The notes under the pieces: model-generated
Told to the model about the DNA's origin: nothing
The model's database searches: none
What the model saw: the letters and a program-made list of their open reading frames with translations, nothing else
Shown here: piece by piece, positions 34,224-43,644 of the stretch
Layout: every line of letters begins with the position of its first letter
How positions within the stretch are numbered: position 1 is the first letter of the stretch
NCBI GenBank assembly: GCA_023400405.1
Contig: JAEXFD010000007.1
Coordinates: 124,001 to 188,000 of the forward strand
Length of the DNA stretch: 64,000 bases
Direction of reading: 5' to 3'
From: Pseudomonadota bacterium
GTDB taxonomy: Bacteria; Pseudomonadota; Alphaproteobacteria; Sphingomonadales; Sphingomonadaceae
Program-made: the position numbers and the translations under genes

Positions 34224-36449
34224 ATGGCTAAAGCTTTTAATCCACGGGATAATCGCGCCTTTCGCTCGGGCGCAGCGCTCGCCGCGCTGACGATCGCCTG
34301 CATGGCGGCGCCCGCCCATGCGCAGGTCGAAGGCGCCGATGCGGTCGCGACACCGGCGGTTCAGAGCGATCCTGGCAATGAGATCCTGGTGCAGGCGCGG
34401 CGCCGCGCGGAGTCGATCGAGGACGTCCCCGCCTCGGTGAGCGTGCTCTCGGACGACGAGATGGAGCGGCTCAACGTCCGCGACGTCGCCGACTATACGC
34501 GGCAGACCCCGGGCGCGATCCTGATCAGCTCCGGCCCGCAATATCTCAACGACATTGCGCTGCGCGGCCAGGGCGGCGGCCGTCTGGGCTTCTCGGAATC
34601 GAGCACCGGCATCTATCGCGACGGCATCTACGTGGCCGGCGGCGGCTTTGGCGGCCGCAGCTATGGCGACATCGATTTCTACGATGTCGAGCGCGTCGAA
34701 GTGTATCGCGGCCCTCAGGGTGCGCTCTATGGCCGCAGCGCGGTCGGCGGCGCGGTCAATGTGATCAGCCGCAAGCCGAGCAACGATTTCGAGGTGCGCG
34801 GCAAGATCGGCTATGATTCGGTCGAGCAGCTGCAGACTTCGGCGACCCTGAACCTGCCCGTCGCGAACACGGTCGCGGTTCGGATCGGCGGCTTCTACAA
34901 CGACCAGAAGCAGGGCTTCTATATCGACCAGGTGACCGGCCGCTATCTCGACAAGGAGAAGAGCTGGGGCGTGCGCGGCATCGTGGGAGCCGGCATCGGC
35001 ACCGACAGCACGGCAAACCTGACGATCGAATATTCGGATTCGTCGGCACCGGGCTTCTCCTCGCTCGGCCAGAATGTCGCGCTCGATCCCGATCGCTTCG
35101 TGCGCACCGGGCTCGACACGACCGATCGGGTCAAGATCACCCAGACCCAGATGCTGTTCGACTTCAGGCACGATTTCGGCGGATCCGAACTCGTGCTGCT
35201 GGCAAACTACAAGGGGCGTCAGGGCGATCGGATCGGTGCCGACTTCGATCATTATTCAGGCATCCGGAATCCCAATATCCAGCTGATCGACGACCAGGGC
35301 GAGAAGTTCGAACGCTATGGCGCGGAGGTGCATTGGGCTTCGACCGGCAAGGGCCCGCTCAGCTGGCTGATCGGCGCCGATTTCCAGACCTATGAGAGCA
35401 ACATCTATTCGAACCGGCACGGCACCATCGTCGGCACGCCCGCGGCGACGACTTCCGTCCGCCGCCAGCTCCGTTTCGACAAGGCGCGCGAGGACCTGTT
35501 CTCCTACTCCGCATTCGGCCTGATCGGCTACGACCTGACCGAACGCCTCAACATCACTGCAGAGGCGCGCGCGCAGGTGGATTCGAAGAAGTTCCGCTTC
35601 CAGCGGTTCGATCTCGACCCGCTCACCAACGACGCCATCCCGCTGACCTTCTTCGCCCAGGAATGGACGCGCTTCCTTCCGACCGTCTCGCTGAACTACA
35701 AGGCAAGCGATCAGGTCACGCTCTATGGCCGCATTGCCACCGGCTATCGCCCCGGCGGCTTCAACCAGACGCCGGCGCCGGGCTTCTTCGATCGGGTCCC
35801 CTATGGTCCCGAGGACCTGACTCAGGGCGAGATCGGCGTGAAGACCGTATTCCGCAGCCGCGGCGGATCGGTGTTCCGCGGCCAGCTCGCCGTCTATTAT
35901 GGCGAGACCCGCGACGTGCAGCAGACGACGACGCTGTCCGCCACCAATCCTGCCTTCACGCTCGAAAATGTCGGAGACAATCGCGTCTATGGCGCCGAGC
36001 TTGAGCTGGCTGCGCTGGTGCCGGTCGGCCAGGGCAAGTTCAGTTTGTCGGGCAGCGCATCGACCTCGCATGGCAACTGGAAGAACGGATCGTCGATCCT
36101 CTACCAGGGTGCGGTGCTTGACCTGGCCGACAGGGTTACCCCCCGCGCGCGCGACTATATGCTCACGCTGAATGCGGGGCTGAACTACCCGCTCAGCGGC
36201 GGCCTCAATGGGCTGTTCACCGCCAGCTACCAGGCGGCCGGCGGGGGCTTCGACGACGCCTCGCTCACCCGGCCCAGCGACGAATATTCCATGGCGGACC
36301 TGTCGCTCGGCGTCGAGGGCAAGAACTGGCGCCTGCTCGGCTATGTCAAGAACGTGACCAACGAGATTTATCGCACCGTCACCGTCGGCGGCAACAATTA
36401 CTATAACACGCCCCGCACCTGGGGCGGCAGTCTCTCCTTCAACTGGTGA
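34224..36449 (+). CDS. TonB-dependent outer-membrane receptor
   Basis: 741 residues. A signal peptide (FRSGAALAALTIACMAAPAHAQ) precedes EILVQARRRAESIEDVPASVSV, the typical start of sphingomonad receptors. The plug has VERVEVYRGPQGALYGRSAVGG. The barrel continues to the C-terminal WGGSLSFNW, ending in an aromatic residue. A GGGGAGGAG site precedes the ATG. It is smaller than the receptor at 8,665 and belongs to the common EIxVxARRR group used for aromatic and plant-derived substrates. A secreted esterase gene follows almost directly, implying shared substrate handling. Confidence 0.95.
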   Translation: MAKAFNPRDNRAFRSGAALAALTIACMAAPAHAQVEGADAVATPAVQSDPGNEILVQARRRAESIEDVPASVSVLSDDEMERLNVRDVADYTRQTPGAILISSGPQYLNDIALRGQGGGRLGFSESSTGIYRDGIYVAGGGFGGRSYGDIDFYDVERVEVYRGPQGALYGRSAVGGAVNVISRKPSNDFEVRGKIGYDSVEQLQTSATLNLPVANTVAVRIGGFYNDQKQGFYIDQVTGRYLDKEKSWGVRGIVGAGIGTDSTANLTIEYSDSSAPGFSSLGQNVALDPDRFVRTGLDTTDRVKITQTQMLFDFRHDFGGSELVLLANYKGRQGDRIGADFDHYSGIRNPNIQLIDDQGEKFERYGAEVHWASTGKGPLSWLIGADFQTYESNIYSNRHGTIVGTPAATTSVRRQLRFDKAREDLFSYSAFGLIGYDLTERLNITAEARAQVDSKKFRFQRFDLDPLTNDAIPLTFFAQEWTRFLPTVSLNYKASDQVTLYGRIATGYRPGGFNQTPAPGFFDRVPYGPEDLTQGEIGVKTVFRSRGGSVFRGQLAVYYGETRDVQQTTTLSATNPAFTLENVGDNRVYGAELELAALVPVGQGKFSLSGSASTSHGNWKNGSSILYQGAVLDLADRVTPRARDYMLTLNAGLNYPLSGGLNGLFTASYQAAGGGFDDASLTRPSDEYSMADLSLGVEGKNWRLLGYVKNVTNEIYRTVTVGGNNYYNTPRTWGGSLSFNW

Positions 36450-36457
36450 GGGCTCCT

Positions 36458-37429
36458 ATGAAGCGTTCATTCACGCATATCGCCGTGTCCGCAGCCATCG
36501 GCCTTTGCCTGTTCGGTGCGGCCAAAGCCGACGCCCAGGCCCTGGCGCGGCTTCGTGCCCTGCGGGCACAGCGCGCGGACAATGCGGTCCCGGCAGGGAC
36601 GACGGCGCACAAGATCGAAGTCGCCGGAACCAGCCGCGACTATCTGGTGCTGGACGGCGCCAATGGCCGCCCCGGCGCTCCGCTCCTTATCGTCCTGCAC
36701 GGCGGCGGGGGCAGCGCCTCGACTATGGTCGGGCGCTGGGCGGACAAGGCGAAACGAGAAGGCATTGTGGTCGCCTTCCCGAACGGCGTCGGCCGCAACG
36801 GACGGATGGGGACCTGGAACGCCGGCGGCTGCTGCGGCTATGCGATGACCAGCCAGAGCAAGGACGTGGAGTTCATCGGCGCACTGATCGACGAGGTGGA
36901 ACGGGCTCAGCGTACCGACCCGAAGCGCATCTATGTTGCGGGCATGTCGAACGGCGGGATGATGACCCATCGCATCGCCATCGCGCTCGGCAACCGGCTG
37001 GCCGGTGCCGGCGTCGTCGCGGGTGCGCTGTTTGGGGACGAGCCCCAGGCGAGGGCGCCCGTGCCCATGCTGATCATGCACGGCGTGAAGGACGAGGTCG
37101 TGCCCTATCGCGGCGGCCCCAGCACGCTCGGTTTCGTCGCTCAATCGCAGAGCAAGCCGTTCGAGGGCGTGCGCTACGCGGTCGATTTCTGGCGGCAGGC
37201 CAATGGTTGCGGCGCATCTCCCGCGACCAGCACGTCGGGTGACGTGACGATCGAGCGCTTCTCCAATTGCAAGGGCGCCGACCTTTCCTTTTACAGCCTC
37301 GCCTCGGCCAACCACACCTGGCCCGGCGGCGGGGCGACGGGGTCTCCCCTGCTTGAGCGCTTTCGCTACGACCAGATCAACGCGACCGACGTGCTGTGGG
37401 ACTTCCTCAGCAAGCATGTGCGCAAATGA
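36458..37429 (+). CDS. secreted PHB-depolymerase/feruloyl-esterase-like hydrolase
   Basis: 323 residues with a signal peptide (HIAVSAAIGLCLFGAAKADAQA). The esterase family of poly-3-hydroxybutyrate depolymerase and feruloyl esterase (LpqC) is recognised by LIVLHGGGGSAS, WNAGGCCG, the nucleophile Ser in VAGMSNGGMM, Asp in MHGVKDEVVPY and His in ANHTWPGG. A full catalytic triad is visible. It would release acyl or hydroxycinnamoyl groups from esters outside the cytoplasm. It is cotranscribed with the preceding receptor. Substrate preference cannot be judged; feruloyl or other aromatic esters would fit region 3. Confidence 0.86.
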   Translation: MKRSFTHIAVSAAIGLCLFGAAKADAQALARLRALRAQRADNAVPAGTTAHKIEVAGTSRDYLVLDGANGRPGAPLLIVLHGGGGSASTMVGRWADKAKREGIVVAFPNGVGRNGRMGTWNAGGCCGYAMTSQSKDVEFIGALIDEVERAQRTDPKRIYVAGMSNGGMMTHRIAIALGNRLAGAGVVAGALFGDEPQARAPVPMLIMHGVKDEVVPYRGGPSTLGFVAQSQSKPFEGVRYAVDFWRQANGCGASPATSTSGDVTIERFSNCKGADLSFYSLASANHTWPGGGATGSPLLERFRYDQINATDVLWDFLSKHVRK

Positions 37430-37471
37430 TGCGCCACCGCCCTGAACGAACGACACCCCTCTCTCACCGCC

Positions 37472-37503
37472 TGCCGGGGCGACATGCTCGTCCCGGCATT
37501 TTT
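37472..37503 (+). terminator. rho-independent terminator after the esterase gene
   Basis: An 11-bp stem (TGCCGGGGCGA pairing with TCGTCCCGGCA, including one G-T pair) has a five-base loop and is followed by TTTTT. This is the clearest intrinsic terminator in the window and separates the receptor/esterase unit from the ligase gene. Confidence 0.82.
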
Positions 37504-37547
37504 CGTTCACTGCCCAAGGTGGCATCCACCACGAACGGGAAAATATC

Positions 37548-39134
37548 TTGACCCTCGCAAGCTCGCCGCTCGGCATCTTTTCCGGGGACACGACCGCCTC
37601 GCTCGGTGGAACCGTGGACGCCCTGCTGACGCGAACCGCGACGTCATACCCGCATGCGCTCGCGATCGGCCCCCTCGGCGCGGCAATCAACTTTGCCGAA
37701 CTTGACCAGCGCGTCTCCCGGGTCGCCAACGGGCTCGCCGCAGAGGGACAGCGCCACGATCGCGTGGCGCTGATCGGCCGCAATTCCAGTGCCCAGGTCG
37801 AGCTGCTGATGGGTGCGATCCGCGCCGGTCAGGTCGCCCTGACCGTCAACTGGCGACTGACGCCGGTGGAGATGGCCTATATCCTCGAACATTCCGGCAC
37901 GAGCCGGGTGTTCGTCGACACCGAATTCCTCCCAGCCGTCCAGGCCGCGCTCGGCGCACGGGATGTCGCGATCCAAACGATCGACGGCATCGGCTCGAGC
38001 GACTACCGGTCCTGGCGCGATCGCCAGAGCAGCCGCGCACGTCCTTCCGAGGGTGCACCCGAAGATGTCGTGCTGCAGATGTACACCAGCGGCACGACCG
38101 GGCTGCCGAAGGGCGTGCAGCTGACCAATGCCAATGTGCTCGCGTCGCTGGCGATCTTCAGCCTGCCGCCGCTCGATCTGGACACAAACGACGTGCTCTA
38201 TGCCCCCGCCCCGATGTTTCACATCACGGGGATCGGCCCGGTAATGCGCTGCATCCAGTCCGGGGCGCGGCTCGTCCTTGCCGGGGCCTTCGATCCCGGC
38301 CAGGCCGTCGAGACCATGGCTCGCGAGCGGGTCACCTCGACCACGCTTGCGCCGGCGATGATCCAGGCCTGCCTGGCGAGCCCGGCCATGGCGGAAGCGG
38401 ACCTCGGCCCCTTGCGGGTGATCATCTATGGCGGCTCTCCGATCGCAGAATCGGTGTTGCGCGAGGCGCAGGGGCGGATCGGCTGCGAGTTCGCGCAGTG
38501 CTATGGGCTGACCGAGACCACCGGCCCGATTACGCTCCTGCGGCCCGAGGACCATGCACCCGGCCGCGGCAAGCTCGCCTCGTGCGGGCGCGCCGTGGAT
38601 GGCGTCGCGCTCAGGATCGCCGACGCGGAAGGCAATGTGCTGGCAGCGGGCGAGACCGGCGAGATCCTGGTTGGCGGCCCCTTGATCATGAAGGGCTATG
38701 CCTCGGATCCGGCCGCCACCGCCGAGACCATTACGGACGGCTGGCTTCGTACCGGCGACGCCGGCTATCTCGACGAAGAAGGCTTCCTGTTCATCCGCGA
38801 TCGCGTGAAGGACATGATCGTGTCGGGCGGCGAGAACATCTATCCGGTCGAGGTCGAGAATGCGATCCAGTCGCATAGGCAGGTCGCCGAGGTCGCCGTG
38901 ATCGGCATCCCCGATCCGCGCTGGGGCGAGACGGTGCTGGCGCTCGTCGTGCCCAAGGACGACAACTGCGATGCAGACTCGGTCCTGTCGCACTGCCGCG
39001 AGCGCATCGCTGGCTACAAATGCCCGCGCGAGGTGCGCTTCGTCGATGCGATTCCGCGCAACGTCGCCGGCAAGATTCTGCGTCGCGAGCTGCGAAAGCC
39101 CTTCTGGGAAGGAAGCGGTCGGCTCGTCGGCTGA
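37548..39134 (+). CDS. class I adenylate-forming acyl-CoA synthetase
   Basis: 528 residues. The motif MYTSGTTGLPKGV is near residue 180, with YGLTETTG (A5), WLRTGDAGYLDEEGF (A7), RVKDMIVSGGENIYPVEVE (A8) and VAGKILRRELR (A10) with the catalytic Lys. It resembles the broad FadD/long-chain and aryl-CoA ligase group. The start is a TTG with a GGGAAA site. It begins a new transcript after the terminator and is followed 37 bases later by an exported DUF1254 gene. It may activate acids released by the secreted esterase. Confidence 0.92.
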   Translation: MTLASSPLGIFSGDTTASLGGTVDALLTRTATSYPHALAIGPLGAAINFAELDQRVSRVANGLAAEGQRHDRVALIGRNSSAQVELLMGAIRAGQVALTVNWRLTPVEMAYILEHSGTSRVFVDTEFLPAVQAALGARDVAIQTIDGIGSSDYRSWRDRQSSRARPSEGAPEDVVLQMYTSGTTGLPKGVQLTNANVLASLAIFSLPPLDLDTNDVLYAPAPMFHITGIGPVMRCIQSGARLVLAGAFDPGQAVETMARERVTSTTLAPAMIQACLASPAMAEADLGPLRVIIYGGSPIAESVLREAQGRIGCEFAQCYGLTETTGPITLLRPEDHAPGRGKLASCGRAVDGVALRIADAEGNVLAAGETGEILVGGPLIMKGYASDPAATAETITDGWLRTGDAGYLDEEGFLFIRDRVKDMIVSGGENIYPVEVENAIQSHRQVAEVAVIGIPDPRWGETVLALVVPKDDNCDADSVLSHCRERIAGYKCPREVRFVDAIPRNVAGKILRRELRKPFWEGSGRLVG

Positions 39135-39171
39135 TGATGTTCGTCGTGCAAAGCGTATTGGGAGAGACGGG

Positions 39172-40548
39172 ATGAACGAAAGCAACCATCGCATCGCGCG
39201 GCGGGATCTGCTGTTGGCAGCGGCGGCGGCACCGATCGCGAACCTGTTCGCAGCGGGCGGCGCCAGTGCCTTCGCCCGCGCTGGCGCCGACGAGGACGCG
39301 GCGATCCGCGCGGCCTTCTACTATGCCTATCCGCTCTACGAGTTCGCGCGCACCGAGCAGACTCTCGGAAAAAGCCTCGGAGGGCCCGGCGCGCTCAACA
39401 CGGTCACGCGCCGTGCCCAGCTCTCCGGGCCGCAATCGCGCAACGTCACCGCGCCGAACAACGACACGATCTACGCGTCATCGTTCCTGGAGCTGTCCGG
39501 CGGCCCCGTCGAGATCGTCGCGCCTTCGATCCCCGACCGCTATTTCTCGATCGCGTTCATGGACGCCTTTACCGACAACTTCGCCTATATCGGCACCCGC
39601 GCGACCCAGGGCAAAGGCGGACGCTTCTGGGTCGTCGGGCCCCAGTGGCGCGGTCAAGCGCCTGCCGGCGTACGTGCGCTGCGTTCCTCGACCAACGATG
39701 TATGGATGCTCGCGCGAGTCCTCGTCGAAGGTCCCGACGACCTTCCCGCTGCGACGGCGCTACTCGAGCAAGTTCAGGTCCGCGTGCCGGGTCCTGCGCG
39801 CGCCGCGCGGGGTTTTGCGACGCCCGCCACGAGCGGCGTGCCCGAGGCGGCCAACTTCCTCGCCGTGGTGAACGAGATGGTACGCCGCTCGCCCGGCGGC
39901 CTTGGCGAAACGGCGCGCGCTGCGCGCTTCCGTGGCCTCGGGCTTGGAACCGAGTCCCCGTCGCCGGCACTGCTGGCGAAATGGTCGGCGTTTTTGCCGA
40001 AGGGCTATCAGGACCTGCGCGAAGGCTTCCTGTTCCGCGACCTCGTCGTCGGCGGCTGGACCTATCAGCCGCGCGGCGTCGGCGAGTTCGGCCGGAACGA
40101 CCGGCTCCGCGCGCTGATCGCGCTCGGCGGCATTGCGGCGCTGGGCGAGAAGGAGGCGATGTACTTCCACGCCAATTTCGACGGCACGGGCGCGCGGCTG
40201 ACCGGCGACAACGCCTATCTGTGGCGGGTGCCGCCGGGCGGCGTGCCGACCAACGCCTTCTGGTCGCTGACCATGTACGATCCCCAGTCCGACGGCCGCT
40301 ACTTCCTCGTCGAAAATCCGATCAACCGCTATTCGATCGGGGACCGCACCCCCGGCCTGGTCCGCGAGCCGGACGGCAGCGTGTTGATCTCGATCCAGCA
40401 TGAGCCGCCAGCCGGCCGCCTGGCGCCGAACTGGCTGCCCGCACCCAAGGGGCCGATGCGACTGGCGCTACGTGCGTATCTGCCCAAACCGGAGCTGCTG
40501 GCACGAAAATGGCGCGTGCCCCCTCTCGAGAAGGTCGCGCCGCAATGA
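39172..40548 (+). CDS. Tat-exported DUF1254/DUF1214 protein (copy 3)
   Basis: 458 residues. The N-terminus (RIARRDLLLAAAAAPIANLF, then AAGGASAFA) is a twin-arginine signal, unlike the Sec-type signals of the other two copies. The DUF1254 part has FYYAYPLYEF and TAPNNDTIYASSFLELSGGPV. The DUF1214 part has PTNAFWSLTMYDPQSDGRYFLVE, YSIGDRTPG and NWLPAPKGPMRLALRAY. A Tat signal implies export after folding, perhaps with a bound cofactor. It is a probable operon partner of the ligase. Confidence 0.87.
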   Translation: MNESNHRIARRDLLLAAAAAPIANLFAAGGASAFARAGADEDAAIRAAFYYAYPLYEFARTEQTLGKSLGGPGALNTVTRRAQLSGPQSRNVTAPNNDTIYASSFLELSGGPVEIVAPSIPDRYFSIAFMDAFTDNFAYIGTRATQGKGGRFWVVGPQWRGQAPAGVRALRSSTNDVWMLARVLVEGPDDLPAATALLEQVQVRVPGPARAARGFATPATSGVPEAANFLAVVNEMVRRSPGGLGETARAARFRGLGLGTESPSPALLAKWSAFLPKGYQDLREGFLFRDLVVGGWTYQPRGVGEFGRNDRLRALIALGGIAALGEKEAMYFHANFDGTGARLTGDNAYLWRVPPGGVPTNAFWSLTMYDPQSDGRYFLVENPINRYSIGDRTPGLVREPDGSVLISIQHEPPAGRLAPNWLPAPKGPMRLALRAYLPKPELLARKWRVPPLEKVAPQ

Positions 40549-40655
40549 TGCGTCGTTCCGCGGCGTGACGACTTCGGACGCGGGGTCATTCCCATGGCTG
40601 AGCGGCCGGATTGAGTCGCGATTGACGTGAGGATGCTTCGCGCGGGACTGATTTG

Positions 40656-40671
40656 CCATCGAATCCGATGG
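40656..40671. terminator. weak hairpin between convergent genes
   Basis: CCATCG and CGATGG flank four bases in the 130-bp gap between the DUF1254 gene and the end of the quinohemoprotein gene. No T-run follows; nothing else is recognisable in the gap. Confidence 0.3.
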
Positions 40672-40678
40672 GACTAGG

Positions 40679-42775
40679 TCATTCCCCCTTCGATATCTCC
40701 TCCCAGTCCTGATTGGCACGGCGGATCAGATAGGCGTGGATCGCCTCGGCGTCGGCCTTGCTCAGCACGTCACCGAAGCTCGCCATGCCCTTCTCGCGCC
40801 GCGCGCCGTGCAGCACGATGTCGAGAAAGGCCGAATGCGTCGCCGGTGACATGCGGCGCAGATCCTTGATGCCGCCACGCGCGGCCTCGCCATGGCAGGT
40901 CGAGCAGTTCTGGGCATAGAGTTGTTCGCCGCGGGCGATGACCTCCGGTCCGCCCCCGCTCTCCGCCGGCCGTTCGAGCGCGTCCGCGGCCGCGAGCGGC
41001 GGAAGCTGGGCCTTGCCGCCGAGCTTGAACACGAGCAGGCGCGGCGCCGAGATCGGGAAGCCGAGCGACTTGGCGCTGGTCGAATGCGCGAGGCCCCCGC
41101 CCCAGCCGGCATTGACCGCGATATATTGCTCGCCGCCGATGCTGTAGGCGATCGGCGCGGCGATCGGCACCTGCTGCACGGGCATTTCCCAGACCTTCTC
41201 GCCGGTGTCCGCGCGATAGGCGGCGAAGGTGCCGGCGCTGGTCCCTTCGAAAACCAGATTTCCGCCCGTCGCGAGCAGCCCGCCGCTGCCACGCACCGCA
41301 TAGGGCACGCGCCAGCGTTCCTTCTGCGCCACCGGATCCCAGGCGACGAGCCAGGCCTTGTTGTGCGCCAGCGCGTAATCGGCCGCGGCCTTGCGGGTCA
41401 GTTCATAGCCGGTGGTCGAAATGCCCATCTGGCTCATGTTGCCGGGAGTCGGGCTGAAATTGGGATTAGCCGAATAGGCCATGTACATCTCGGTCACCGG
41501 GAAATAGGCGAGCCCGGTCTTCGGGCTGAAGGCCATCGGGTTCCAATTGTGGCCGCCGCCGGGGCCGGGTGTCAGCAGCACCGGCGCGTCGCCATAATGC
41601 GCCTCGGGATTGACGTTCGGCCGGCCGGTCTTGGGATCGATGCCATTCGCCCAGTTCATCGGCACGAAGGGCGAAGCGGAGATGAGTTGGCCGGTCGCCC
41701 GGTCGAGCACGTAGAAGAAGCCGTTCTTCGGCGCCTGCATCAGCACCTTGCGCGGCTTTCCGTCGATGCTGAGGTCGGCGAGGATCATCGACTGGGTGGC
41801 GGTGAAGTCCCATTCGTCGCCCGGCGTCGTCTGATAATGCCAGACATAGTCGCCGGTATCGGCCCTCAGCGCGACGATTGAGGAGAGGAACAGATTGTCG
41901 CCGCCGCCGGGGCTACGATAGCGCTGCGCCCAGGGCCCGCCGTTGCCGGTGCCGATATAGACGAGCTTTAGCACGGGATCGTAGACGATCGAATCCCACA
42001 CGGTGCCGCCGCCGCCGGCCTTCCACCATTCGCCGTTCCAGGTCTTGGCCGCCATCTCCAGGATCTCGTTGGGCTGCGGCTTTGCCGGGTCTCCGGGCAC
42101 GGTGTAGAAGCGCCAGAGCTGCTTGCCGGTCTCGGCATCATAGGCGGTGACATAGCCCCGTGCCGCGCCTTCCGCGCCGGCATTGCCGATCAGGACCTTG
42201 CCGTCGAACACGCGCGCCGCGCCGGTAATCGTGTAGGGCCAGACCGGATCGAGCGTATTGACGCTCCATTTCGGCTTGCCGGTGCGCGCGTCGAGCGCGA
42301 TCAGCCGCCCGTCGAGCGTCGCCACGATGATCTTGCCCTGCCAGGCCGCGAGGCCGCGCGTGACGATGTCGCAACAGGCGAGCTTGCCAATGTCGCGATC
42401 GACCTTGGGGTCGAACCGCCAAAGCTCCTTGCCGCTGCGCGCGTCATAGGCGACGGTCACGTTCCACGGCTCGATATTGTAGAGCACGCCGCCGACCATC
42501 AACGGCGAGGCCTCGACCCCGCGATCGACGGGGATATCGGCATACCAGGCAAGCCCGAGCTGGCTTACGTTGCGGTCGTTGATCGCATCGAGCGGGCTGT
42601 AGCGCTGCTCGTCATAGGTGCGGCCCGGCGCCATCCACTCGCCCGGCGAGCGGTCCGCGGCCACCAGCCGGGCGTGATCGACGTCCGCCGCCTTGTGTGC
42701 GGTCTGGGCGAGCCCCTGCACCGACAGCGTCGCGAAGCCGAGCGCCAGTGCGATGCGGCCGATGGTCAAGCCCAT
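40679..42775 (-). CDS. quinohemoprotein alcohol dehydrogenase (PQQ and cytochrome c)
   Basis: 698 residues. A signal peptide (IGRIALALGFATLSVQGLAQ) leads to a PQQ propeller with WMAPGRTYDEQRYSPLDAI. The vicinal Cys pair is in KLACCDIVTRG near residue 135. The catalytic Asp region is GDEWDFTATQ, and WNPMAFSPKTGLAYFPV lies in a Trp-docking blade. A C-terminal cytochrome c domain has CSTCH and a Met ligand in KGMASFGD. This is a type II quinohemoprotein alcohol dehydrogenase, oxidising primary or aromatic alcohols in the periplasm. The ATG at 42,775 is preferred to an earlier TTG because AAGGA lies upstream of it. It is the last gene of a four-gene operon. Confidence 0.93.
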   Translation of the reverse strand: MGLTIGRIALALGFATLSVQGLAQTAHKAADVDHARLVAADRSPGEWMAPGRTYDEQRYSPLDAINDRNVSQLGLAWYADIPVDRGVEASPLMVGGVLYNIEPWNVTVAYDARSGKELWRFDPKVDRDIGKLACCDIVTRGLAAWQGKIIVATLDGRLIALDARTGKPKWSVNTLDPVWPYTITGAARVFDGKVLIGNAGAEGAARGYVTAYDAETGKQLWRFYTVPGDPAKPQPNEILEMAAKTWNGEWWKAGGGGTVWDSIVYDPVLKLVYIGTGNGGPWAQRYRSPGGGDNLFLSSIVALRADTGDYVWHYQTTPGDEWDFTATQSMILADLSIDGKPRKVLMQAPKNGFFYVLDRATGQLISASPFVPMNWANGIDPKTGRPNVNPEAHYGDAPVLLTPGPGGGHNWNPMAFSPKTGLAYFPVTEMYMAYSANPNFSPTPGNMSQMGISTTGYELTRKAAADYALAHNKAWLVAWDPVAQKERWRVPYAVRGSGGLLATGGNLVFEGTSAGTFAAYRADTGEKVWEMPVQQVPIAAPIAYSIGGEQYIAVNAGWGGGLAHSTSAKSLGFPISAPRLLVFKLGGKAQLPPLAAADALERPAESGGGPEVIARGEQLYAQNCSTCHGEAARGGIKDLRRMSPATHSAFLDIVLHGARREKGMASFGDVLSKADAEAIHAYLIRRANQDWEEISKGE

Positions 42776-42792
42776 GCGGTGGTCCTTCTTCG

Positions 42793-43644
42793 TCAACGGG
42801 GGTTCGGATCGGCGATCATCCGCCGGTGCAATGCGACCAACTCGCGGCGATTGGCGACGCCGAGCTTGGCATAGGCGCGGCGGCGATAGGTGATCACCGT
42901 CGAGGGAGACAGGCCGCGCGCCGCGGCGATCTCGTCCTGCGTCGCGCCGAGGATCAGTGCCGCCGCGATCTCCGCCTCGCGGATGCTGAGGCCATGATCG
43001 AGCGCCGCCAGCCGCTCGGCCAGTCCGGCTTCGCTGAGCAGATGCCCGCCCTCGCCCTCGGCGCGCAGATGATGGCGCAGCGCCGCGAGCAGGATACCGG
43101 CATGCGTTTCCAGCCGCTCCAGCTCATGCGGTGCGAAGCGGGCTCCCGGCGCGGTGCGATAGCCATTGGCGACCAGGCCGGGCCGCCCCGGCCAGAGGAT
43201 CGAGACGCGCTCGACCACGTCGGCGCGCTCGTAACAGGCGGCGCGATAGGCCGGGTCGGCGATCTCCGAGACATGGCGGCGCACCACCAGCGGCGCCCCC
43301 TCCCCCGCCCGCGCGAGCCGGGTGAGCTGGGAATCGGCGCGCCAATAGCCACGCGCATAATCGAGCGAGGCACGGAGCGCGAAATCGGGCCGGTCCGAGG
43401 GTGTACCCGCTACGAACAGCAGTCGCACCTCGGCTCCGGCATCGCGGCGGAAGACCGAGCAAAGCTCGACCCCCGCGAGCACGCGCATGACCTCGAGGAA
43501 ACGCGCGGGAAAGTCGCCCGCGCCGATCGCAGCGACCAGTGCGGCCAGCGCGCCTGCGGCCTCCCCCTCCGCCACCTCGCGCGCCCGCCAGCGGCCGGTG
43601 CCGAGCGGCGCCCCTCCGGCGGCGCGGGGGGAGGGCGCGATCAT
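42793..43644 (-). CDS. LuxR-type helix-turn-helix regulator
   Basis: 283 residues. The C-terminal GerE domain is clear: LSIREAEIAAALILGATQDE, then LSPSTVITYRRRAYAKLGVANRRELVAL. The N-terminal part has a cysteine in VELCSVFRR and GAF-like features but no recognisable autoinducer pocket. Its start overlaps the upstream hydrolase stop, and it is followed after 17 bases by the quinohemoprotein gene. A regulator in the middle of a structural operon suggests positive feedback on that operon. Confidence 0.82.
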   Translation of the reverse strand: MIAPSPRAAGGAPLGTGRWRAREVAEGEAAGALAALVAAIGAGDFPARFLEVMRVLAGVELCSVFRRDAGAEVRLLFVAGTPSDRPDFALRASLDYARGYWRADSQLTRLARAGEGAPLVVRRHVSEIADPAYRAACYERADVVERVSILWPGRPGLVANGYRTAPGARFAPHELERLETHAGILLAALRHHLRAEGEGGHLLSEAGLAERLAALDHGLSIREAEIAAALILGATQDEIAAARGLSPSTVITYRRRAYAKLGVANRRELVALHRRMIADPNPR

